A stretch of DNA of 8,235 bases. Source: Myxococcales bacterium. Its GTDB lineage: Bacteria; Myxococcota; Myxococcia; Myxococcales; Anaeromyxobacteraceae. Position numbers and translations under genes: made by a program. The stretch spans positions 1 to 8,235 of the forward strand of contig JAJYHA010000497.1 in the NCBI GenBank assembly GCA_021784995.1, read 5' to 3'. Below, in pieces: positions 1 through 5,018 of this stretch (its first letter is position 1; each line of letters starts with the position of its first letter). The notes below the pieces were generated by a model that did not search any database, was not told the DNA's origin, and was given only the letters and a program-made list of their open reading frames with translations.

Positions 1-49
1 CGGCCCCTGGGGCCAGGTCATCCGGGGCCCCAACGACAACGCTTTCTAG
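1..49 (+). CDS. C-terminal end of an unrecognised upstream gene (partial)
   Basis: The reading frame whose codons begin at base 2 gives GPWGQVIRGPNDNAF and then TAG at 47-49. Only 15 residues are visible, too few to name a family. Support for it being a real gene end comes from codon choice that matches the neighbouring genes and from the strong hairpin that begins 28 nt after the stop, where a transcription terminator would be expected. From the pilus context it could be a pilin or an ABC-transporter component, but nothing in these residues decides this. Confidence 0.4.
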   Translation, partial: GPWGQVIRGPNDNAF

Positions 50-77
50 CGCCGCGAGACGGTTGCGCTATGCTCAC

Positions 78-107
78 GGGCCGCGCGAAGATCGCTTCGC
101 GCGGCCC
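78..107 (+). terminator. 13-bp perfect hairpin, probable terminator or attenuator
   Basis: The arm GGGCCGCGCGAAG (78-90) is the exact reverse complement of CTTCGCGCGGCCC (95-107), with a 4-nt loop ATCG (91-94). The stem is followed by TCTTGCGCTC, which is only partly T-rich, so termination may be incomplete. It lies 28 nt after the stop of the upstream gene and ends 10 nt before the ATG at 118. This suits a terminator for the upstream gene that allows read-through into the TPR/permease pair. Its position also argues against an upstream ATG at 70 being the start of the TPR gene. Confidence 0.65.
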
Positions 108-117
108 TCTTGCGCTC

Positions 118-1020
118 ATGCTGCGCCGCAGCCTACAGCTCTCGACGGCGGTGCTCCTGGCGGCGGCGACCGCCTGGGCGGCGAGCCGCCTGCCCGACCC
201 GAGGGACGCGCCCTACGACATCGCCATGGTGCCGTCGGCGCGCGTGCTCCGCTGGGCCTCGCTGGGCCACCCCACGCTGGTCGCCAACGCCTACTACCTC
301 CGCGCCGTCCAGTACATCGGCGACCTGGAGTCCAACCGGCGCGGCTGGGAGAGGCTCCACCCGGTCCTCGACCTCGTCACGGATCTCGACCCCGCCCATG
401 GCTACGCCTACCAGGTCGGCGGGACCATCCTGGGCAGCGTCCACCGCGTCGCCGAGTCGAACGCGCTGCTCGAGAAGGGGATGCGGAACGTCCCGGACCG
501 CTACATCCTCCCCTACCTGCGGGCCTTCAACGCCTTCTACTACGACGGCGACTTCGCGGCCGCGGGCCGCTTCGTGGAGCAGGCGGCGCGCGTCCCGGGC
601 GCGCCCGAGCACCTGCGCCAGAGCGCGCTCGCGATGTACGTCAAGGGACGGCGCGCCGACGCGGCGCTCCAGTTCCTGCGCTCGGTGCGCGCCCACGTGA
701 CCGACCCCGAGTCGCGCAAGGCGATCGACAGCCAGATCGAGCAGGCGGAGCTGGAGCGCGTCGCCGCCCCGCTCGACGACGCCGTCGCCGCCTACCGGGA
801 GCGCTTCGGCCTCCTGCCCCTCACCGTCCACCTCCTCGTCCGCGACGGCTTCCTGGCCGCGGTGCCGCCCGATCCCTTCGGCGGCTCCTGGTCCATCGAC
901 CGCGACGGACGCGTCCACTCCACGGCGCACCCCTTCCGGTTCGCGCGGCCGGTCCGGGTCCCCACCAGCGACGAGCCCGGCGTGCACCCCGAGTACGCCG
1001 GGAAGTACCTCCCCCGATGA
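118..1020 (+). CDS. Exported TPR-like protein paired with an ABC permease
   Basis: This encodes 300 residues from the ATG at 118. An in-frame ATG at 70 would add 16 residues, but those codons are the hairpin described above, whereas the 118 start begins directly with a signal-like segment (MLRRSLQLSTAVLLAAATAW). Neither start has a clear Shine-Dalgarno. Residues 5-22 form one hydrophobic helix, with possible signal peptidase cleavage after AWA (19-21) or retention as an anchor. Residues about 50-225 are alpha-helical with TPR/SEL1-like spacing of Ala, Tyr and Leu (for example YLRAFNAFYYDGDFAAAGRF), without strict consensus repeats. The C-terminus (226-269) has YRERFGLLP, DPFGG at 252-256 and SIDRDGRVHST, a pattern like the end of GspG-type pseudopilins. 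The stop overlaps the permease start as ATGA, so the two are probably co-translated. An accessory role to an ABC transporter for pilus biogenesis, as described for M. xanthus PilG, is inference. No enzymatic motif is visible. Confidence 0.7.
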   Translation: MLRRSLQLSTAVLLAAATAWAASRLPDPRDAPYDIAMVPSARVLRWASLGHPTLVANAYYLRAVQYIGDLESNRRGWERLHPVLDLVTDLDPAHGYAYQVGGTILGSVHRVAESNALLEKGMRNVPDRYILPYLRAFNAFYYDGDFAAAGRFVEQAARVPGAPEHLRQSALAMYVKGRRADAALQFLRSVRAHVTDPESRKAIDSQIEQAELERVAAPLDDAVAAYRERFGLLPLTVHLLVRDGFLAAVPPDPFGGSWSIDRDGRVHSTAHPFRFARPVRVPTSDEPGVHPEYAGKYLPR

Positions 1021-1775
1021 CCCTCCTCGCCATCGCCTCCATCACCGTCCGCGAGGCGCTCCGCCGCAAGGTGCAGGTGAACCTGCTCCTCTTCGGCCTC
1101 TTCCTCGTCGCGACCAGCTACTTCGTCTCGGAGCTCACGCTCGGGGAGATGCACCGCGTCATCTCCGACCTGGGGCTGTCGAGCATGGAGCTGATCGGGA
1201 CGCTGCTGGCGGCCTTCCTCGGCGCCGGCCTCGTCGCGGGCGACATCGAGCGCCGCGTCATCTACCCCGTGATCGCGAAGCCCGTCTCGCGCACCGGCTA
1301 CGTGGTCGGCAGGTACCTCGGGCTCTCGGCCGTCCTCCTCGGCAACCTGGCGGTGATGGCGGCGGCGCTCTCCGTCGTGCTGGTGCTCGACGCCGGCTCC
1401 GCCAGGCCCCTCGACACGGCGCTCCTGGCCGCCTTCGCCGGGATCGCGCTCCAGCTGCTGGTCGTCGCCGCCGTCGCCGTCCTCTTCTCGTCGCTCACCA
1501 GCACCACGCTCGCATCGATCTTCACCCTGGCGCTCGCGATCGCGGGCCACCTTTCGAACGAGGTGCGTGCCCTCTCGACCGGCGCGAGCGCCGGGCTCGC
1601 GAAGGCGCTCTGGTACGTCGTCCCCAACCTGGCGGCGCTCACGCTCGACGACGCGGTGATCTACCACCGTCCCGTCCCGGCCTCGGCCGTGACGGCGGCC
1701 GGTTACGGCCTCGCCTACGCGGCGCTCGCCGTCGCCCTGGCCTCGATCGCCTTCTCGCGCCGCGACCTCCGGTAG
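1017..1775 (+). CDS. ABC-2 type transporter permease (PilI/NosY-like)
   Basis: This is a 252-residue integral inner-membrane protein, the usual size for an ABC-2 permease. The start is the ATG at 1017, overlapping the previous stop by 4 nt (ATGA). Six hydrophobic spans are visible at about 21-39, 55-75, 100-124, 134-158, 163-180 and 222-246. The N-terminus (TVREALRRKVQ) is the usual amphipathic lead-in. The cytoplasmic loop after span 2 (GDIERRVIYPVIAKPVSR, 75-92, then GYVVGRYLG) is the hallmark of the family, in which an Ile-Glu-Arg segment precedes a 'KPVSR..Y..G+' motif and is thought to contact the ATPase. It needs an ATPase partner, which is not in this window and may lie upstream. With the TPR protein and the pilus genes beside it, it resembles PilI of the M. 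xanthus PilGHI transporter. The transported substrate is unknown. Membership of the ABC-2 family is firm; the pilus link is inferred from context. Confidence 0.87.
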   Translation: MTLLAIASITVREALRRKVQVNLLLFGLFLVATSYFVSELTLGEMHRVISDLGLSSMELIGTLLAAFLGAGLVAGDIERRVIYPVIAKPVSRTGYVVGRYLGLSAVLLGNLAVMAAALSVVLVLDAGSARPLDTALLAAFAGIALQLLVVAAVAVLFSSLTSTTLASIFTLALAIAGHLSNEVRALSTGASAGLAKALWYVVPNLAALTLDDAVIYHRPVPASAVTAAGYGLAYAALAVALASIAFSRRDLR

Positions 1776-1903
1776 AGGCGCCCCTTCCGCAAGCAGTATC
1801 GGGTGCTGCAACGTTTTCATGTGGGCGCCGGGCGGGAGCGCACCTCACCCCGGAGAGATCGCCCTTGGATCGCGGTGTTGCGCGGGTGTCCGGCACGCGC
1901 CCG

Positions 1904-1919
1904 GCGCACGGAGCTTGCA
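1904..1919 (+). promoter_or_regulatory. Possible sigma-54-like promoter for the minor pilin operon
   Basis: The string GCGCACG-GAGC-TTGCA (1904-1919) aligns with the -24/-12 consensus TGGCACG-N4-TTGCA. The -12 half (TTGC) and five of the seven -24 bases match at correct spacing, but the nearly invariant -24 GG is CG. A transcript would begin about 1930, just before the ribosome binding site at 1932, leaving a very short leader. M. xanthus pilA is sigma-54 dependent, which gives the idea some context. The missing G keeps confidence low, and a sigma-70-family promoter elsewhere in 1776-1930 is equally possible. Confidence 0.25.
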
Positions 1920-1931
1920 ACGCCAGCGGGT

Positions 1932-1937
1932 GGAGGT
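1932..1937 (+). promoter_or_regulatory. Strong ribosome binding site setting the fimU start
   Basis: GGAGGT lies 6 nt upstream of the GTG at 1944. It is the best Shine-Dalgarno match in the region and selects this GTG over the in-frame ATG at 1803, which would place 47 extra Arg/Pro-rich residues before the pilin leader. Prepilin leaders are normally short and positively charged, which agrees with the GTG. Confidence 0.8.
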
Positions 1938-1943
1938 GACGAG

Positions 1944-2636
1944 GTGCGTCGATCCGGTGCTCGCGGCCTGACCGTCCTGGAGCTCGTCACGGCGGTGGCC
2001 ATCATGGCCGTGCTGGCGACCCTGGCGTTCGACGCCATGAGCCGCTCGCGGCCCCGCGCCACCTTCAACGGCGTCGGCGCCGAGCTGCAGTCGCTGATCC
2101 ACGCGGCCCGCATGCAGGCCCTGGCGTCGGGCCTCCCCGTGGCGGTGCTGCTCTTCCCCGACTACCGCGGCAGCGGCTCCCAGGGACGGGTGATCGTCCT
2201 CCAGGACGACACCTCCACCAACCTCTCGCTCTTCAACGCCGTCGCGCCGCTGAACTTCGACAACTACGACCCGAGCGTCCTGGCCACCACGCCCAACGGC
2301 CAGCTCGTCACCACGCTCGACCTGCCGCAGGGGGTCAACGTGGGGCCGGCGACCGGCCTCGGCGTCCTGAACCTCCCCTTCCCTTACGACCGCATCACGA
2401 CCAACCTCGCGTGCTCGTTCTGCAACACGGGCGGGGATCACCGGGGCGCGGTCGTCTTCGACTCGCGCGGGCGCGCCACCTTCTACCAGGCCGCCGGGAC
2501 GACCTCCGGCGACGCCAACGGCGCCAGCTTCTCGATCTACGCGCCGGGCCTCGCCACCGACCCCTCGACGTTCACCACGAGCACGTTCGTCGTCACCACG
2601 ACGACCGGCTCCGTGAGGACGTTCCACAATGGCTAG
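1944..2636 (+). CDS. fimU: FimU/GspH-type minor pilin
   Basis: This encodes 230 residues from GTG 1944, chosen by the GGAGGT 6 nt upstream. The 8-residue leader (VRRSGARG) ends in Gly and is followed by LTVLELVTAVAIMAVLATL. Prepilin peptidase should therefore cut after G8, giving a mature protein with Glu at +5 (residue 13) and one hydrophobic helix, about residues 9-30. The segment after it (GAELQSLIHAARMQALASG) is the GspH/FimT/FimU signature helix, and the rest is a beta-rich globular head. C157 and C160 form a CSFC pair that could be a small disulfide loop. In the type IVa pathway FimU-class pilins join PilV, PilW, PilX and PilE in the tip complex that starts pilus polymerisation in the inner membrane. 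The gene heads a tightly packed run and its last 8 nt overlap pilV. The family call is firm. The name fimU rather than a generic gspH rests on gene order (FimU-PilV-PilW-PilX-PilY1, as in Pseudomonas). Confidence 0.85.
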   Translation: MRRSGARGLTVLELVTAVAIMAVLATLAFDAMSRSRPRATFNGVGAELQSLIHAARMQALASGLPVAVLLFPDYRGSGSQGRVIVLQDDTSTNLSLFNAVAPLNFDNYDPSVLATTPNGQLVTTLDLPQGVNVGPATGLGVLNLPFPYDRITTNLACSFCNTGGDHRGAVVFDSRGRATFYQAAGTTSGDANGASFSIYAPGLATDPSTFTTSTFVVTTTTGSVRTFHNG

Positions 2637-3162
2637 GCGCGGACGCGCGGCGGGGTTCACCATCATCGAGGCCATGGCGGCCATGGGCGTGCTCCTGGTG
2701 GGCTCGCTCGGCCTGCTCGCGCTGCACGGGGTCGGCATCCGCACCGGCGCCGACGCGCGCGTCATGACGCGCGCCACCGCCATCGCGCAGGACCTGGTGA
2801 GCCAGATGCAGATGTGGGACTTCACGAACGACCCGCGGCTCACGAACGCCGCCCCCGCCAACGACGCCGACTACGCCGACTCGAGCGGCACCTTCGAGCA
2901 GCCGGTGGGATCCTTCGTCTTCGACCACCAGGAGTCCGAGCTCGAGTCGCAGGGCGCCCCCTACACGTGGCTCGGCCTCCCGACGGCGACCGTCCAGGGG
3001 CTCGGCTTCACGCGCTACTGGAACGTCGCCGAGGTGGACTACAGCCCCGGCGGCGTGCTCAACGCGCGGCGCGTCGCCGTCGTCGTGCGGTGGGAGCGCA
3101 ACGGCGTCGGGCGCCGCATCGTGCTCCTCACCGTCCTCCGGAACCCGGCGGCCTCCAACTGA
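2629..3162 (+). CDS. pilV: PilV-type minor pilin
   Basis: This encodes 177 residues. The ATG lies inside the end of fimU (8-nt overlap) with a GTGAGGA ribosome binding site 9 nt upstream, suggesting translational coupling. The leader MARRGRAAG is followed by FTIIEAMAAMGVLLVGSLGL, so cleavage after G9 gives mature Phe+1 and Glu+5 (residue 14). The 'FTIIEAM.AM.VL..G.LGL' pattern is typical of PilV, where an Ala-Met replaces the Leu-Met of major pilins. The next segment (ATAIAQDLVSQMQ) matches the conserved PilV helix that begins the soluble head. The remainder is short and beta-rich, ending in VVVRWERNGVGRRIVLLTV, the two closing strands usual for the family. It is expected to sit in the pilus-tip priming complex with its operon partners. 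No cysteine is seen in the mature protein. Confidence 0.86.
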   Translation: MARRGRAAGFTIIEAMAAMGVLLVGSLGLLALHGVGIRTGADARVMTRATAIAQDLVSQMQMWDFTNDPRLTNAAPANDADYADSSGTFEQPVGSFVFDHQESELESQGAPYTWLGLPTATVQGLGFTRYWNVAEVDYSPGGVLNARRVAVVVRWERNGVGRRIVLLTVLRNPAASN

Positions 3163-4403
3163 TGCCAGCCCTGCGCGCCCGCGGCTTCTCCCTGGTCGAG
3201 CTCCTGGTCGCGGTGACCGTCTCCGTGATCGTCGTCGCGGCGGCGGTGTCGCTCCTGTTCGGCGGCCAGCGCCTCTTCGAGACCGGCAAGGACGACCGCG
3301 ACATGCAGGAGACCGCCCGCGTGGCGCTGGGCGAGCTGACGGACGGCCTCCGCACGGCCGGCTATGGCCTCGAGCCGACCTTCGTCTTCGACCTGGGCCA
3401 GGCGAGCACCGTCATGGACCGCCTGCCCCTCGGCGACCAGGCGCGCTTCGGCGGCTACCAGTGCGCCACCCCCGTCGCCTGCCGCGACAGCGTCGCCGGG
3501 CCCGACGAGCTGGTCTTCTACACGCGCGATCCGATGTTCGCGCACGACCTGACCGGCGGCGTGAGCGCGAGCACCCTCACCCTGGTCGGGCCCGTGATCG
3601 GCCTGAAGGCCGGCCAGATCCTGCAGATCATGTGCTACGGCGCCGCCAACCAGTGGCTCTGGGCGTACGTCACCGTCGGCTCGGTCAACGCGTCCAACCC
3701 GGCCCAGGTCCAGGTCACGCTGGCGCCGGACCCCGGCCTGCCCTACGACTTCCCGAACCAGAACGCGCTCCTCACCGAGCAGCCCTGCTTCGGCTCGGGC
3801 CTCCGGCGCGCCTTCAAGATCGACCGTTACCGCTACTTCGTCGCCGCGGTGGACACGACCGGCAAGGTCCAGCCGTGGGAGACGCCGGGGACGCGCCCCT
3901 ACCTCATGCTCGACCAGGGCCTGAGCGACGCCAACGGGCCCATCTTCGCGGTGGTCGCCCCGGACGTGGAGGATCTGCAGGTCGGCTACCTGTTCCCCCT
4001 CGCCGACCCCGCGCTGGGGCAGGCCGCGGGGACGACGCCGGGCGTCCCGCTCGATGCCAGCGCGACCGGCATCGACTTCACCCCCGCGCTCGGCATCCCC
4101 GCCCTCTCCACCCCCACGCTCGATCCGTCGCGGACCTCGCACCACCCCGCCAACATCCGCGCGGTGCGCGTCGCGATCACGGTGCGGTCGCCGCGAACCG
4201 ATCCGAAGGTCCCCGACGCCGCGGTGCCCGCGTCGCTGAACCGCCCGGCGGTGCCGGGCGAGGCGGGCTACCGGCGGATGGTCTTCGAGAGCTCGATCTA
4301 CACGCCCAACCTGGAGGACCGGGTGGCCGTGTTCCCCACCTACGACCCGACCTACACGAGCGGCGCCTGCACCGGCACGGCGGGCAACTGCGGAGGAGGA
4401 TGA
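3162..4403 (+). CDS. pilW: PilW-type minor pilin
   Basis: This encodes 413 residues. The ATG at 3162 shares its A with the pilV stop (TGATG). No good ribosome binding site is seen, so translation is probably coupled to pilV. The leader MPALRARG is followed by FSLVELLVAVTVSVIVVAA: cut after G8, mature Phe+1, Glu+5 (residue 13). The segment following the helix (ETARVALGELTDGLRTAGYG) is the PilW hallmark, in which an Arg-x-Ala-Gly-Tyr motif leads into a long beta-rich head. The body has aromatic-rich strands (YRYFVAAVDTTGK) and a late strand with RAVRVAITVRSP, as in other PilW/GspJ-like proteins. It ends in a short Gly/Cys tail with C403 and C410 able to close a small loop. PilW is thought to link the pilin-like tip complex with PilX and PilY1. 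The length is at the large end for PilW. Confidence 0.86.
   Translation: MPALRARGFSLVELLVAVTVSVIVVAAAVSLLFGGQRLFETGKDDRDMQETARVALGELTDGLRTAGYGLEPTFVFDLGQASTVMDRLPLGDQARFGGYQCATPVACRDSVAGPDELVFYTRDPMFAHDLTGGVSASTLTLVGPVIGLKAGQILQIMCYGAANQWLWAYVTVGSVNASNPAQVQVTLAPDPGLPYDFPNQNALLTEQPCFGSGLRRAFKIDRYRYFVAAVDTTGKVQPWETPGTRPYLMLDQGLSDANGPIFAVVAPDVEDLQVGYLFPLADPALGQAAGTTPGVPLDASATGIDFTPALGIPALSTPTLDPSRTSHHPANIRAVRVAITVRSPRTDPKVPDAAVPASLNRPAVPGEAGYRRMVFESSIYTPNLEDRVAVFPTYDPTYTSGACTGTAGNCGGG
4392..4399 (+). promoter_or_regulatory. Ribosome binding site deciding the pilX start
   Basis: GGAGGAGG (4392-4399) lies at the very end of pilW. Two in-frame ATGs follow, at 4400 and 4406. Only 4406 has a normal spacing (6 nt from the last GGAGG); 4400 directly abuts the site. 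The 4406 ATG is therefore preferred. Confidence 0.7.
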
Positions 4404-4405
4404 CG

Positions 4406-4915
4406 ATGCGACGCAGGGGACCCGCGCGCGGGAGCGCGCTCGTCATGGCGGTGATCGTGGTGCTGGTCGTCACCGTCGCCGCGGTGGCCGTCGTGAACTT
4501 CGCGTCGCGCGACGTCGCCGGCTCGATCGCGCAGCGCAAGGAGGCGGCGGTCACCTCGTGCGTGGAGGCGGGGCGGTCGCTGCTCATGAGCCAGTGGAAG
4601 CTGCTCGGCGCGCACGGCGTCACGGTCCAGCCGCTCAACGTCCTCCTCGACGGCGCCTCGCAGAGCCGCGTCCAGGGCGGCCATTACGGCGACGATCCCA
4701 GCGACAGCGCCCACTGGAACTCCGGGACGCAGACCTGGATCAACAACGTCCAGGTGATCCGGCTCGACCCGCTGACCGTCGGCTCCTCCTACCGCGTGAG
4801 CGACCTCACCAACCGCGTCGGCGACGCCATCCAGGCGTACCGAGTCGTCGTCCACTGCACCCAGGCGGACGGCCGTCAGGCGGAGGTCGAGTTCGCCGTC
4901 CAGTATGGCCTCTAG
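4406..4915 (+). CDS. pilX: PilX-type minor pilin lacking Glu+5
   Basis: This encodes 169 residues from ATG 4406, 2 nt after the pilW stop. The alternative ATG at 4400 adds only two residues. The leader MRRRGPARG is followed by SALVMAVIVVLVVTVAAVAV. The 'RG.ALV...VLV.VT' pattern is the PilX N-terminal signature. With cleavage after G9, position +5 is Met (residue 14), not Glu. Lack of this Glu is well known for the GspK class of tip pseudopilins, the functional counterpart of PilX. The next helix contains RKEAAVTSCVEAGRSLLMSQW, where PilX proteins typically have an Ala-x-x-Glu-Ala-Gly motif. C52 and C154 could form one disulfide. It is expected to bridge the minor pilins and PilY1 at the pilus tip. 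It is the last of the four packed genes; pilY1 follows after 103 nt. Confidence 0.78.
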   Translation: MRRRGPARGSALVMAVIVVLVVTVAAVAVVNFASRDVAGSIAQRKEAAVTSCVEAGRSLLMSQWKLLGAHGVTVQPLNVLLDGASQSRVQGGHYGDDPSDSAHWNSGTQTWINNVQVIRLDPLTVGSSYRVSDLTNRVGDAIQAYRVVVHCTQADGRQAEVEFAVQYGL

Positions 4916-4969
4916 CCAGCCGCCTCCGGCCGGGGGTCTCGGCCTCCCGGACGCCGTCCCGCGACTGGA

Positions 4970-4987
4970 GCCGCGCCGCGGCGCGGC
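4970..4987 (+). repeat. 18-nt perfect GC palindrome between pilX and pilY1
   Basis: GCCGCGCCG is followed immediately by its reverse complement CGGCGCGGC. As RNA it would fold into a stem of 7-8 bp with a tight loop, optionally extended by GGA (4967-4969) with TCC (4991-4993) across a 3-nt bulge. No T-run follows, so it is not a convincing terminator. It could be an mRNA-stability or attenuation element between the minor pilins and pilY1, or simply chance in GC-rich DNA. Confidence 0.35.
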
Positions 4988-5006
4988 GACTCCCGACACG
5001 CCGTCC

Positions 5007-5013
5007 AGGAGAG
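5007..5013 (+). promoter_or_regulatory. Ribosome binding site of pilY1
   Basis: AGGAGAG sits just upstream of the ATG at 5019, with 7 nt between AGGAG and the ATG. This fixes the start, and a signal peptide begins directly at that codon. Confidence 0.7.
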
Positions 5014-5018
5014 CACGC

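Noticed and set aside
70..117. ATG at 70 as the start of the TPR protein
   Set aside because: The codons 70-117 are mostly the perfect hairpin, no ribosome binding site precedes 70, and the signal-like segment begins exactly at the ATG at 118.
63..1016. Upstream continuation of the permease frame, opposite the TPR frame on the same strand
   Set aside because: It is a Pro/Arg/Gly-rich out-of-frame reading of the TPR gene. The permease begins at the ATG at 1017, where the hydrophobic ABC-2 sequence starts.
1790..1825. Possible terminator after the permease gene (GCAG...CTGC followed by AACGTTTT)
   Set aside because: The stem is only 4 bp with a 9-nt loop, and the T-run is offset by several bases, which is too weak to call.
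1803..1943. N-terminal extension of FimU from the ATG at 1803
   Set aside because: It would put a 47-residue Arg/Pro-rich extension ahead of the pilin leader, and a GGAGGT site points clearly to the GTG at 1944.
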